From Aequorivita vitellina (GTDB lineage: Bacteria; Bacteroidota; Bacteroidia; Flavobacteriales; Flavobacteriaceae): 64,000 nucleotides of DNA. Location: NCBI RefSeq assembly GCF_022008365.1, contig NZ_JAIRBA010000012.1:1-64000 (forward strand), in the 5' to 3' direction. Position 1 is the stretch's first letter; each line of letters opens with the position of its first letter. Below, piece after piece: positions 26,316 to 35,260 of the stretch. The notes under the pieces were generated by a model, which did not search any database, was not told the DNA's origin, and saw nothing but the letters and a program-made list of their open reading frames with translations. A program made the position numbers and the translations under genes.

Positions 26316-28022
26316 TTAAGCTTCTTTTAAAGCTAAATCTTCCCTGTTTTTATTATTTGGTAGTGTTAGCTGCAGCAAGATTGCAAGTGCCATAACAATT
26401 GCACAACCCACTAAATTAAGCCACAGATAAGGCATTAAATCTATATACCAGAAATAAATAATGATAATTTGGGTAATTAATGCTGCAATAAAAACGGCTT
26501 TGCTTCGCACGTATTTTATAAAAAACGCGAGTAGAAATATTCCTAAAACGTTCCCGTAAAAAATAGAACCAATAATGTTTACAAGCTGAATAAGATTGTC
26601 GAATAAATTTGCCGTACAAGCCACGCCAATTGCAATAACGCCCCATAAAAGCGTGAAACCTCGCGAGGCTGCTACGTAGTGTTTTTCGCGTTTACCGGGG
26701 ACGTTTCTTTTATACAAATCTATGGTGGTTGTGCTTCCCAAAGCATTTAATTCTGAAGCTGTGGAAGACATTGCCGCACTTAAAATTACGGCTAAAAGCA
26801 ATCCAATCAAACCGCGGGGTAGATTTTCTAATATAAAATGAATAAAAACGTAATCTTTATCGTTGGTTTCCGCATTCGGATTTGCCTTTTTTATCATTGA
26901 AACAGTCTGATCGCGCAGCTGTTGTTCGTTTTCGTTCAAGCTTTTAATTTCTTTTGCAATGCCTTGTTTTTCAAGGTCGGATTGCGCTTGGGCATAACTA
27001 AGTTGGGCCGAAGCAAGTTTTTCGTCCAGCGCATCCTTTTTCACCTCTAAAGCTTTGTATTCGCCAGCGTATTCAGAATTTTTAACATCATTTACCGCCG
27101 AAGGGTTAAAGTGAAGCGGAGAGCTATTGAATTGATAAAAAACGAATACCATTATTCCCACCAATAATATAAAGAATTGCATCGGTACTTTTAGCAAACC
27201 ATTCATTATTAAACCCATTTGGCTTTGCTTTACGCTTCTTCCCGAAAGGTAGCGTTGCACTTGGCTTTGATCTGTCCCGAAGTAGGAGAGCGCTAAGAAT
27301 GTTCCGCCAATTATTCCGCTCCAAAAGGTATAACGGTTGTCAAAATCAAAGGAGAAATCGAGGATGTCCATTTTTCCGTTTGCACCTGCAATTTCAAGGG
27401 CTTTGGTGAAGGAAATATCGAGCGGCAAATAATTTAAAATTAAGAGAAAAGCGATAAACATTCCGAAAAATATTACCGCCATTTGTTGCTTTTGGGTAAC
27501 GCTTACGGCCTTTGTGCCGCCGCTTACTGTGTATATTATTACAAGTACACCTATGATGATATTCAAATAAATTAAATTCCATCCAAGCACTGCCGAAAGA
27601 ATAATGGAAGGTGCAAAAATGGTGATTCCGCAAGCGAGACCGCGCTGGATTAAAAACAAAATAGCCGTTAAGGTTCGTGTTTTTTTATCGAATCTACTTT
27701 CTAAATATTCGTAGGCTGTGTAAACGTTGAGTTTGTGATAAATAGGAATAAAAACCAAACAGATTATTACCATTGCAATTGGCAAACCAAAGTAGAATTG
27801 AACAAAGCCCATTCCGTCGTGAAACGCCTGTCCAGGGGTAGAGAGAAAGGTAATTGCGCTGGCTTGCGTTGCCATTACGCTCAACCCGATAGTCCACCAA
27901 TGCGCCGTGCTTCCACCTTTAAGATAATCGCCTACGTCTTTTTGTTGACGTGATTTCCAAGTGCCGTAAAGCACGATAAATAAAAGTGTCCCGATTAAAA
28001 CAATCCAGTCAATCTGCTGCAT
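26316..28022 (-). CDS. Sodium:solute symporter (SSS family)
   Basis: 568 residues with about 13 hydrophobic segments. SSS landmarks are TWKSRQQKDVGDYLKGGS near the start, STPGQAFHDGMGF, YTAYEYLESRF, TVSGGTKAVSVTQKQQ and SYFGTDQSQVQRYLSGRS. A charged coiled-coil-like loop at about 310-380 is long for the family. The final part has SAAMSSTASELNALGSTTTIDLYKR. It follows a PIG-L deacetylase and a 36-aa peptide on the same strand, with the peptide's stop and the ATG overlapping in TAAATG context, so it is co-transcribed. It could take up a sugar or amino sugar released by that enzyme; the substrate is inference only. Confidence 0.9.
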   Translation of the reverse strand: MQQIDWIVLIGTLLFIVLYGTWKSRQQKDVGDYLKGGSTAHWWTIGLSVMATQASAITFLSTPGQAFHDGMGFVQFYFGLPIAMVIICLVFIPIYHKLNVYTAYEYLESRFDKKTRTLTAILFLIQRGLACGITIFAPSIILSAVLGWNLIYLNIIIGVLVIIYTVSGGTKAVSVTQKQQMAVIFFGMFIAFLLILNYLPLDISFTKALEIAGANGKMDILDFSFDFDNRYTFWSGIIGGTFLALSYFGTDQSQVQRYLSGRSVKQSQMGLIMNGLLKVPMQFFILLVGIMVFVFYQFNSSPLHFNPSAVNDVKNSEYAGEYKALEVKKDALDEKLASAQLSYAQAQSDLEKQGIAKEIKSLNENEQQLRDQTVSMIKKANPNAETNDKDYVFIHFILENLPRGLIGLLLAVILSAAMSSTASELNALGSTTTIDLYKRNVPGKREKHYVAASRGFTLLWGVIAIGVACTANLFDNLIQLVNIIGSIFYGNVLGIFLLAFFIKYVRSKAVFIAALITQIIIIYFWYIDLMPYLWLNLVGCAIVMALAILLQLTLPNNKNREDLALKEA

Positions 28023-28133
28023 TTAAACGAAGTTTTGCATTAATAAATAAAACAAATAAATATAAACGGCATTCATTAGCAGCACTATTGTGTAGCTCCA
28101 TTTCCAAGTAAATTTTTGTTTTTCTTCAGTCAC
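28023..28133 (-). CDS. 36-residue single-helix membrane peptide between PIG-L and symporter
   Basis: From a GTG at 28133 the frame reads 36 residues: a charged start (TEEKQKFTWKW), one hydrophobic helix (SYTIVLLMNAVYIYLFYLLM) and QNFV. It begins 12 bases after the PIG-L stop, and its TAA directly precedes the symporter ATG, which is typical of tight operon spacing. It might be a small subunit or stabiliser of the symporter. An upstream frame extending to 28373 is only a shadow of PIG-L. The start codon is uncertain. Confidence 0.5.
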   Translation of the reverse strand: MTEEKQKFTWKWSYTIVLLMNAVYIYLFYLLMQNFV

Positions 28134-28144
28134 GATTTTTTGAA

Positions 28145-30637
28145 TTATTTTCCAATTGAAAGTATATTCGCAAACAATCTGTAAGCTCCGGGAACGCCTG
28201 CGGGGAGTTCGCGGAAAAAGCTCAATCCTGTATAAATATAGTATCCTTTTCCGTATTTGGCCACTAAAAGAGAACCTTTTGTTTGGACTTCGCCTTTGTC
28301 GTGCATTCCTAAAATTGGAGTGAATTCTTTTGCCCATGCGTCCGGAAAGTATAATCCGCGCTCTTGCACCCAACCTTCAAAGTCTTTTTGCGTAATTTTG
28401 TTTGGTGAATTTAACAACGGATTTTCCGGTGCCAGAATTTCTACTTCTGAAAATTCATCGGTAACGCGATCTCGCGAAAGTTTTAATTTATAAGGTGCAA
28501 TATTTTCGGAAACCAAACCGCGACTCGTATTGTATTGTACAATCATGGTACCGCCATTTTCAACGTATTTATTCAATATTGGTTGTACAAAGGCGAGTTC
28601 CGCAACGGTGTTGTAAGCTCTTATTCCAACAACAATTGCATCAAAACCCTGAAGATTTTCCACTGAAATATTTGAAGGATCAATGGTTGTTACCGAGTAC
28701 CCAATTTGCTTTAAACTTTCAGGAATTGCATCGCCGGCGCCGTTTATGTAGCCTATATTTTCACCCTTTTTCTGGATGTTTATTTTAGCAACTTTCGCTT
28801 CGGAGGGCAACAGAACGCTTTGATACGGAATATGTTCGTAATTGATGGTTACCAGTTCTTTATCAAATGTTTTTCCGTCAGCGTTTACAATTGTTTTTAA
28901 ATAACCTTCGCTTTGGCCTTTTGGCGGTGTTACGGTAAAACTGAAGGATTTAGACTCTCCGTTTCTGTTAAGTTGAAATGCTTGCTGTGCAGGTTCTACT
29001 TTCCAGCCTTCGGGATGTTGTAAACTCACATTGCCAGAAATTTTGTCCTTTCCGGCGCGTACAATTACCGATACATTTTCGGCACTATCGTTTGCAAAAA
29101 TTAGTACTTTTTCGGGCAATGAAGTCGTAACTTCGGGTAAAATTTCCAGCGGGCGATACACTTCGCCTTTTACGGGATCGTTGAATTTATAAATTATATT
29201 TTTTGTGAAAGGAATTGTTACATTTCCAAATTTTAGTTCAATAACCAGTTTCTCTAAAACCGGAGTTTCGGGCAAGCCGATTAATTCGTCCGGCGCAACG
29301 TACATGCCCACCGAACCTTTGTCATTTAACCAATAGGGCGAAGAAAAAGACGGATTGTGTTTTCCGGAATTAACAGTTATTTCAATGTTTTTCTTTTCAT
29401 TAAAAAGAAGTTTTTCCGAAGCATTCCAAAGAATTTCGTCGTCAGTATTTTTTACGGATTGCAACGAAACGTCACTTTCCCCGCGATTGATGGCTTCAAG
29501 ATTTACTTTGAAATTTTCGTTCGGGTTTATTGAATTTACTTCGGAAGCAGCTTCAATAAAGATGCCTCCGCAATCTAAAATAAGTTCTTTTAACTGTTTG
29601 AGCTTTATATTTCGCCAATGACTATCTTTTAATTTTGAAATTAACGGATATGCTTTTAGCAGCTGTGGCAACATTTCCGAAGGATTTTTAAAGTTGAAAT
29701 TTGCTTCCAACGGATTCAAAACTGCACCAATTTCAGTTCCGCCTTCAAGTCTTGACCAGTTTGTGTTAATTCCTTCATAAAGATTGTTATCTGCAGGTTT
29801 GCTGCCTTTCAACAACTCTAAATACTCCGTTTCAGTTCCGCGTGAACCCGTGCTGCCAAAACCTTGCGATTTGTGCATACTGCGACTTAAGGAAGCAATT
29901 TCACCATTTGATAATCCCAGGGCAGGGAAATAGTTGCCTGTTTCCACCGAAACCATTTTCGATTTATCGGCATTGTCAAACTTTTCCTGACTACCGTAAA
30001 ACCACCACGAAGTATTAAAAAACAGTCGTTGCGGTTTCCAAACGCCATATTTTTCGGCAGATTTGGGGAATTTTGAAGCATCGTTCACAGCATCAAAAGC
30101 CTCTAAACTAAGCATAGCCGAAGCCGTGTGATGCCCGTGTGTACTACCCGGGCTGCGATGGTCAAAACGGTTTACAATAATGTCTGGCTTAAATTTTCTA
30201 ATGGTCATTACCACATCGCTGAGAACATCTTCTTTGGTCCAAAACTCAAAGGTTTCGTCGGGGTTTTTACTGTAACCAAAATCATTCGCGCGGGTAAAAA
30301 ACTGTTGTCCGCCGTCGGTTTTACGAGCGGCGAGCAATTCTTGAGTGCGAATTACACCCAAAAGTTCGCGCAATTCTGGACCAATTAAGTTTTGTCCGCC
30401 GTCGCCGCGTGTAATAGACAAGTAAGCGGTGTTTGCGTGTACATCATTAACTAAATAGGAGATAAGCCGCGTGTTTTCGTCGTCGGGGTGCGCGGCAATA
30501 TACAGTGCAGAACCCAAAAAATTGAGTTTTTGAAGGTTGTGATAAATTTCGGAAGCCGTAGGTTTTTTTGGGGTTTGGGCAGTTGCGGCTATTGTGATAA
30601 ATAAAAATAGAAGACGGAAGAAAAACGATTTGTGCAT
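28145..30637 (-). CDS. PIG-L (LmbE-like) family deacetylase, large secreted form
   Basis: 830 residues. Signal peptide 1-20, then a PIG-L domain (about 40-290) with the zinc motif AHPDDE (His50, Asp52, Asp53, Glu54) and HRSPGSTHGHHTAS carrying the third ligand and catalytic neighbourhood. The long C-terminal part has an NPCBM/NEW-like beta region and, near the end, a Rossmann-like segment (GFDAIVVGIRAYNTVAEL, GGTMIVQYNT), the usual layout of the large Bacteroidota version. Family enzymes remove N-acetyl groups from amino sugars. First gene before the small peptide and symporter. Promoter box TATCTTTG at 30670-30677. Confidence 0.9.
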   Translation of the reverse strand: MHKSFFFRLLFLFITIAATAQTPKKPTASEIYHNLQKLNFLGSALYIAAHPDDENTRLISYLVNDVHANTAYLSITRGDGGQNLIGPELRELLGVIRTQELLAARKTDGGQQFFTRANDFGYSKNPDETFEFWTKEDVLSDVVMTIRKFKPDIIVNRFDHRSPGSTHGHHTASAMLSLEAFDAVNDASKFPKSAEKYGVWKPQRLFFNTSWWFYGSQEKFDNADKSKMVSVETGNYFPALGLSNGEIASLSRSMHKSQGFGSTGSRGTETEYLELLKGSKPADNNLYEGINTNWSRLEGGTEIGAVLNPLEANFNFKNPSEMLPQLLKAYPLISKLKDSHWRNIKLKQLKELILDCGGIFIEAASEVNSINPNENFKVNLEAINRGESDVSLQSVKNTDDEILWNASEKLLFNEKKNIEITVNSGKHNPSFSSPYWLNDKGSVGMYVAPDELIGLPETPVLEKLVIELKFGNVTIPFTKNIIYKFNDPVKGEVYRPLEILPEVTTSLPEKVLIFANDSAENVSVIVRAGKDKISGNVSLQHPEGWKVEPAQQAFQLNRNGESKSFSFTVTPPKGQSEGYLKTIVNADGKTFDKELVTINYEHIPYQSVLLPSEAKVAKINIQKKGENIGYINGAGDAIPESLKQIGYSVTTIDPSNISVENLQGFDAIVVGIRAYNTVAELAFVQPILNKYVENGGTMIVQYNTSRGLVSENIAPYKLKLSRDRVTDEFSEVEILAPENPLLNSPNKITQKDFEGWVQERGLYFPDAWAKEFTPILGMHDKGEVQTKGSLLVAKYGKGYYIYTGLSFFRELPAGVPGAYRLFANILSIGK

Positions 30638-30669
30638 AAAAGTAGCGTGCTGATTTATTCGAAACTTTT

Positions 30670-30677
30670 CAAAGATA
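30670..30677 (-). promoter_or_regulatory. -7 promoter box TATCTTTG before the PIG-L gene
   Basis: Perfect TAnnTTTG on the minus strand, 32 bases before the ATG at 30637. It suggests that PIG-L, peptide and symporter have their own promoter. Confidence 0.55.
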
Positions 30678-30691
30678 CTTATTTGTAAAAA

Positions 30692-31255
30692 TTAATCGTG
30701 GGGCAGTACTTCCTTATTTTTATCGTGCTCGTGTTGTTGTTCATAAAATTCTTCGGGTTTTATAATACTCACACCTTTTTGGAGCATCATACTATTGGGG
30801 TAGGTAATTATTTCATTATTGGCGGTGTGAAGTATAATATGAAAGGTTTTTATATCTTCAATTAAACCTTCCAACGGCGCTTCTTTATCGTGAATTTTTA
30901 TGTAATCGCCAATTCTATAGGGGAAGGTGAAAAACATAATTACCCCACTCGTTATGTTGCTAAGTATAGACCATTGTGCAAAAAAGGCGATACCGATTAC
31001 CGCAAAAACAGACGACATAACAAGCCCCAGATTTTCAAAATCGACTCCCCAAATAATAATTAACCCCAAAACAATTAAAATGAAAACTGCAAAATCTACG
31101 TGTTTCATGATAAGTCCTGTGCGGTGTTCCAGCCTTTCTATTCGTTTGGCAAAGTTTCGCACTGTTCTTTTTAGTATTAATCGCAACAACATCAATACTG
31201 CTATCAGGACGATAGATTCAATAAGTTCTGGGTAAAATTCTCTTAAATTTATCAT
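30692..31255 (-). CDS. Small MscS-type channel protein
   Basis: 187 residues. Hydrophobic segments at about 9-25, 50-68 and 75-95, then FFAQWSILSNITSGVIMFFTFPYRIGDYIKI, the pore helix and beta-domain start of MscS channels. It is a short version with only a remnant C-terminal domain and a charged tail. It starts 11 bases after the lipoprotein gene stop (31267) and is probably the end of the same operon. Function as an osmotic safety valve is inferred from the family. Confidence 0.85.
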   Translation of the reverse strand: MINLREFYPELIESIVLIAVLMLLRLILKRTVRNFAKRIERLEHRTGLIMKHVDFAVFILIVLGLIIIWGVDFENLGLVMSSVFAVIGIAFFAQWSILSNITSGVIMFFTFPYRIGDYIKIHDKEAPLEGLIEDIKTFHIILHTANNEIITYPNSMMLQKGVSIIKPEEFYEQQHEHDKNKEVLPHD

Positions 31256-31266
31256 TTCAATTTTTG

Positions 31267-32202
31267 TTATTTTAGGTCTAGGGAATCGCGTAATCCAAAG
31301 TGCTCATTTTTATTTTTTGTCCAATAATCACTTTTAATTCGCTTTAATTTTGTCGCCGTGGTTTTTAGTCGAAGCGTATCGTTTTGGTCGGCGGCATTAA
31401 CTTCTTCCCATTTTTCAATTTCATACGGAAAAGTACTGTTGAAAAACAACATCAACTGACGCTGCAAAGTTGGATAATTAACGGTGTAAATGGTTATGGA
31501 ATCGCCTTGCTTTAAACTTGCAAAAGCGTTGTGTTGCTTAATTTCTTTATGCCGAAGTCGTAAATATTCAAAGGAAGGAATAATCATAATATCGCCGGTT
31601 GGTAATTCTTCGGGGTTGATGCGGATGAGGTTCCAAATTTCGTTTTCTAAATAGGTTTTTGGCAACGATAGTTTTTGATCGGCTTCATCTTGAAAATAGG
31701 AATGACTTTCAATTTCGAAATCATTTCGATTGTTGAGCTGCATATACACTTGCCCACACCATTCCTGCACGCTATTCGTAATTTTTAACGGGTGTTCTTT
31801 TATCGAAATAGGGCTGAAAGTACTGGTCATTATTGAATATGGATAAATGCCAGTATTAAAACTTTTCATTTGATTTAGCTTTAAAACTGAAATATTTTCG
31901 TCGGAAGCATTGTTGGCTTTTACCTGCGCATCCGGCAGAAAATCTTCGGTAACAAAGATATTTACGGCCGTGCCTTCGCGAATTTCACCGTAACGTTCCT
32001 GCATTAAACTATACGAAGTAATTTCGGCAGTTCCGCTGTACCAATAATCTTTAAACTCTTCAGAAACCGTTCTCGGTTCCACGATTTTAGAAGCAGCCTT
32101 TTTATTTGAAATCTTTTGCAAACCATTTTTTTCTTCGGAAGAATTACAACTTCCAAGTAGAATTATTACAGCGAAAAGAGTGCAAGTTTTAAAAAATTTC
32201 AT
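31267..32202 (-). CDS. Lipoprotein of unknown function downstream of Maf
   Basis: 311 residues from the ATG at 32202. A lipoprotein signal (MKFFKTC... LGSC, Cys19) makes this start more likely than an extension to 32247, which would overlap the maf 3' end. The mature part begins with Asn-Ser-Ser and a basic stretch, then has a region of mixed strand and helix with VQEWCGQVYMQL in the middle. No family is recognised. Homologues may be mislabelled as Maf because of the neighbour; nothing in this protein resembles Maf. Probably envelope-located and co-transcribed with maf. Confidence 0.72.
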   Translation of the reverse strand: MKFFKTCTLFAVIILLGSCNSSEEKNGLQKISNKKAASKIVEPRTVSEEFKDYWYSGTAEITSYSLMQERYGEIREGTAVNIFVTEDFLPDAQVKANNASDENISVLKLNQMKSFNTGIYPYSIMTSTFSPISIKEHPLKITNSVQEWCGQVYMQLNNRNDFEIESHSYFQDEADQKLSLPKTYLENEIWNLIRINPEELPTGDIMIIPSFEYLRLRHKEIKQHNAFASLKQGDSITIYTVNYPTLQRQLMLFFNSTFPYEIEKWEEVNAADQNDTLRLKTTATKLKRIKSDYWTKNKNEHFGLRDSLDLK

Positions 32203-32233
32203 GGTGAAGCGTTTTATACAAAAATACACAATT

Positions 32234-32821
32234 TCAACCGGTGGCAATCTCGGTTAACGTTTTGTAAACAAGTCGTGTTGGCAAGCCCATTACATTAAAA
32301 TAACAACCTTCAATTTTGTCTATTCCAATATAACCAATCCACTCCTGAATGCCGTAGCTTCCGGCTTTATCAAAGGGTTTATATGTTTTTATATAGAAAT
32401 CAATTTCTTCTTCGGTAAGCGGTTTGACCCACACTTTTGTAAGGTCGTTCACCGTTTTCTGAAAGTTTTTTGAAGTAAAACATACCGAAGTGATAACCTC
32501 GTGCATTTGCCCGCTCAACTTTTGAAGCATTTGGTTTGCTTCTTCAAAAGATTTTGGTTTTCCGAGGGCTTTATCGCCCTGCCAAACAATGGTATCGCTT
32601 GTAATTAAAATGTCGTTTTCTGCCAAGTTGCTAAAAACCGAAGCTTTAAGTTGCGAGAGACAATCGGTTATTTGTGAGCGTTTTAAATTTTCAGGATACG
32701 TTTCTTCAACCTCTTTTACTTGAATGGTGAAATCTAAATTCAATTCCTTAAAAAAATATTGTCTTCGCGGCGAACCGGAAGCGAGGATGATGTTGTAGTT
32801 TTTTAGTTTTTCGCGAAGCAT
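32234..32821 (-). CDS. Maf-like nucleoside triphosphate pyrophosphatase
   Basis: 195 residues. The Maf signature is complete: ILASGSPRRQYFFKEL near the start, the catalytic Asp in ITSDTIVWQG, GKPKSFEEA, and the C-terminal DKAGSYGIQEW plus GCYFNVMGLPTRLVY. Maf proteins hydrolyse non-canonical or dTTP/UTP-type nucleotides to monophosphates. It lies in a minus-strand run with KdsC, UbiA-type and VOC genes. The ATG at 32821 begins the fold directly. Confidence 0.92.
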   Translation of the reverse strand: MLREKLKNYNIILASGSPRRQYFFKELNLDFTIQVKEVEETYPENLKRSQITDCLSQLKASVFSNLAENDILITSDTIVWQGDKALGKPKSFEEANQMLQKLSGQMHEVITSVCFTSKNFQKTVNDLTKVWVKPLTEEEIDFYIKTYKPFDKAGSYGIQEWIGYIGIDKIEGCYFNVMGLPTRLVYKTLTEIATG

Positions 32822-32912
32822 TTTGGCTGTTTAAATTTGTGGTTTTTCAATTTGAATAATTTCACAAAGATGCAAAATCTGAAAGTTGCAGCTGTAGTAT
32901 TTTCGGTTTCGC

Positions 32913-33587
32913 TCAAGTTATATGTTCAAAAATAATTGTTTCGTTTTTATATTCAACGCGCGTTACTTTTTCATTGGCCTCAATAGTTGCGAGAAATTCT
33001 GCTGAAAATGCTTTGTCGTTCGTAGGAAACCAATCTTTACGCGTTTTATCAATTAAAATAAAAAGCCCGTGTTCTGAGCCTATTGCGCTAAAAACTTCCA
33101 ATCCACCTCCAAATTTTTCGAGCCCGAGCGTCGAAGTTAAAAAACTGTATTTCTCTTTAAAATTGGTTGTTGCCAGCCCTATTTCTGAAATTTCCAAAAT
33201 GTCTTCCGAGCTAAAAGGTTTTTGCGAATTGTTGTTCAAATTCTTTCTTGCAATGAATTCTAAAATGTTTTTATCCGCGTCGTAAAAATAGATCGATTCG
33301 GCGTTCCAAGCGGGAAAATCCACGATTTCAGCTTTTCCATCTTTTTGAATTTCCACTCGTTTTTTAAGCCAATTTAAGGCATCATTTACTTTATTTGAAG
33401 GAATGTTGAAAGCAAAATGGTACGGCTGCGATATTTCTTTATTTAAAAAATTGAGAATAGAGTTTCCTGCTTTGAAAGAAATTTCATTTTCGTCGTCGCG
33501 GAAAATTTTCAAACCCAGCACCTCGCCGTAAAATTTCTTTTGTAGCGCTATTTGAGAGGTGTGAAGAGTGAGTTCCTTAATTTTCAT
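32913..33587 (-). CDS. VOC (glyoxalase/dioxygenase) superfamily protein
   Basis: 224 residues with two beta-alpha-beta-beta-beta modules. The first starts LHTSQIALQKKFYGEVLGLKI and ends IYFYDADKNILEFIARK, the second starts ISEIGLATTNFKEKYSFLTSTLGLEKFGG. A metal-type Glu in LEFIARK and His residues (YHFAFNI) suggest a glyoxalase- or catechol-dioxygenase-like site, but the substrate is unknown. It lies in the operon between UbiA-type and Maf genes. Annotation is at superfamily level only. Confidence 0.8.
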   Translation of the reverse strand: MKIKELTLHTSQIALQKKFYGEVLGLKIFRDDENEISFKAGNSILNFLNKEISQPYHFAFNIPSNKVNDALNWLKKRVEIQKDGKAEIVDFPAWNAESIYFYDADKNILEFIARKNLNNNSQKPFSSEDILEISEIGLATTNFKEKYSFLTSTLGLEKFGGGLEVFSAIGSEHGLFILIDKTRKDWFPTNDKAFSAEFLATIEANEKVTRVEYKNETIIFEHIT

Positions 33588-33650
33588 TACAAACAGTTTA
33601 ATTGATGACTAGCTGTGGGATTTTGCATATAACGGCTAGCTGTTTCCTAT

Positions 33651-34565
33651 TTATTTCAGAATTACAAATTGAAACAATGGGATGGAACATATTCCTAAAA
33701 ACATACTAATTTTTAAGAGAATTGAAAGGAATGTGTATTGTTTTGGTGTTTCGGCATCCCAGGCTTTTATGCAAAAATAGAGTAGCGGACCCACGATGGC
33801 AAATAGAAAATACAATAAAAGTATTTGCGTGTTGTACAAATTTTCATACATATAGAACACAATGCCGAAAACCAAAAGAACTCCTAAAATAAAAACTATT
33901 GTAATTGTTCGTTTTCTGCCTATGGCAATGGCTAAGGTGTTTTTCCCGCCTTTTTTGTCGCCGTTAATATCTTGAAGATCTTTTACTATTTCACGAATTA
34001 AATTAATGAAAAACGCGAACAGCGCATAATGCAAAACAATTGTAAAAACTGTGGATTGTATAGTTTGGTTGTGTTGTGTAATCGCGGGAAGTAAATCGAA
34101 AATTGGCACTATTATTAGGCTCATCGCCACCAAAATTGAAATTGTAATATTCCCTAAAAGCAATATTCCTTTTAAGTAAGTAGCGTACAAATAGAGCAGC
34201 GCGGAAATGGCGACGAATAGCGCTGCAAAACTGGGTTGCTGTATCCTATTTGAAAGATAAAAACCTATTGCAACTCCCGTTATATTTAAGATGATAAAAA
34301 GTTGATTGGCGTTTCTTTCGGAAATTTTTTTGCCAATTAATACTTTATTGGGTTTGTTAATTTTATCAATTTCTACATCGTAAATATCGTTGATAATGTT
34401 GCCGGCGGCGGCTATGCAAAGAGTTGCAAACACAAGCAGTGTAAAGTTGAAAGCGTCTAAAACTGTTGCGGCACCAAAAGGTTTGAAAAGCCCGTGTTTT
34501 ATAAAACCCTGTACCAAAGCTATAAATAGCAGATTTTGGTAACGAATGAGGTTTAGGTATTTCAA
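33651..34565 (-). CDS. UbiA-family prenyltransferase (geranylgeranylglycerol-phosphate-type)
   Basis: 304 residues with about eight membrane helices. The aspartate-rich motif NDIYDVEIDKINKPNK (about residues 63-78) is the Mg-prenyl-diphosphate site, and the second motif KDLQDINGDKKGGKNTLAIAIG is in the loop after helix 5 or 6. The neighbourhood KdsC-UbiA-VOC-Maf is common in Flavobacteriia, where this enzyme is usually annotated geranylgeranylglycerol-phosphate geranylgeranyltransferase. The acceptor is unconfirmed. Inner membrane. Confidence 0.88.
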   Translation of the reverse strand: MKYLNLIRYQNLLFIALVQGFIKHGLFKPFGAATVLDAFNFTLLVFATLCIAAAGNIINDIYDVEIDKINKPNKVLIGKKISERNANQLFIILNITGVAIGFYLSNRIQQPSFAALFVAISALLYLYATYLKGILLLGNITISILVAMSLIIVPIFDLLPAITQHNQTIQSTVFTIVLHYALFAFFINLIREIVKDLQDINGDKKGGKNTLAIAIGRKRTITIVFILGVLLVFGIVFYMYENLYNTQILLLYFLFAIVGPLLYFCIKAWDAETPKQYTFLSILLKISMFLGICSIPLFQFVILK

Positions 34566-34624
34566 AACTTAAAATTCAATATTAATCTTGGAGTGCGGTT
34601 TCGATTTCAGTTTCGGTTTCAATT

Positions 34625-35152
34625 TTAGTCATATTTTGCACTTACGCCATTTGTAACCATCCACTTTCCCTGAACTTTCAGGACTTGCTCAATCACATCG
34701 CGAACGCAGCCCTTGCCGCCTTTTTTATGTGAAACGTATTTAGAGATTGTTTTAATTTCGGGTACGGCATCCTGCGGACAAGTAGGAAGGCCAACCTCTT
34801 GCATAATTTCAAAATCGGGCAAATCGTCGCCCATATACAGGGTGTTTTCACGTTTTATATTATTGGAATTTAAGTATTCCTCCAGAACTTTAGTTTTATG
34901 ATGCGCTCCCAAAAAAATATCTTTTATTCCCAAATTTTGAAGTCGAACTCGTACGCCTTCATTCGTACCGCCAGAAATAACGCAAACGTGGTACCCCTGC
35001 TCAACTGCGGTTTTAAGTCCGTAACCGTCTTTGATATTCATAGTACGGAACATCTCGCCTTGGGTGTTTACTTGTATGGTGCCGTCGGTTAAAACGCCAT
35101 CAATATCAAAAATGAAAGTTGTAATGTGTTTTAAATATTCTTTATAGCTCAT
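34625..35152 (-). CDS. kdsC: KdsC-like HAD phosphatase (KDO 8-phosphate phosphatase)
   Basis: 175 residues, the standard length. HAD motif I is FDIDGVLTDG (Asp16 nucleophile, Asp18), motif II contains CVISGG, and motif III/IV is NTLYMGDDLPDFEIM. The fold has no cap domain, as in KdsC, which makes KDO from KDO 8-phosphate for lipopolysaccharide core. A C-terminal extension KWMVTNG is present. Upstream DUF2520 and downstream UbiA-type gene on the same strand. Confidence 0.9.
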   Translation of the reverse strand: MSYKEYLKHITTFIFDIDGVLTDGTIQVNTQGEMFRTMNIKDGYGLKTAVEQGYHVCVISGGTNEGVRVRLQNLGIKDIFLGAHHKTKVLEEYLNSNNIKRENTLYMGDDLPDFEIMQEVGLPTCPQDAVPEIKTISKYVSHKKGGKGCVRDVIEQVLKVQGKWMVTNGVSAKYD

Positions 35153-35260
35153 TTTCGCATTGTTTTTTATGAATTTACTGATTGGTTAATACCAACAAGG
35201 CAATTGCTTGGTGTTTCGCAATAAAACCTTGCAGTATGCTCGTGAGTTCGTAGCGTGTTT

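Noticed and set aside
28134-28373. N-terminal extension of the small peptide before the symporter
   Set aside because: It lies out of frame inside the PIG-L 3' end. Only the last 36 codons, outside PIG-L, look like a protein.
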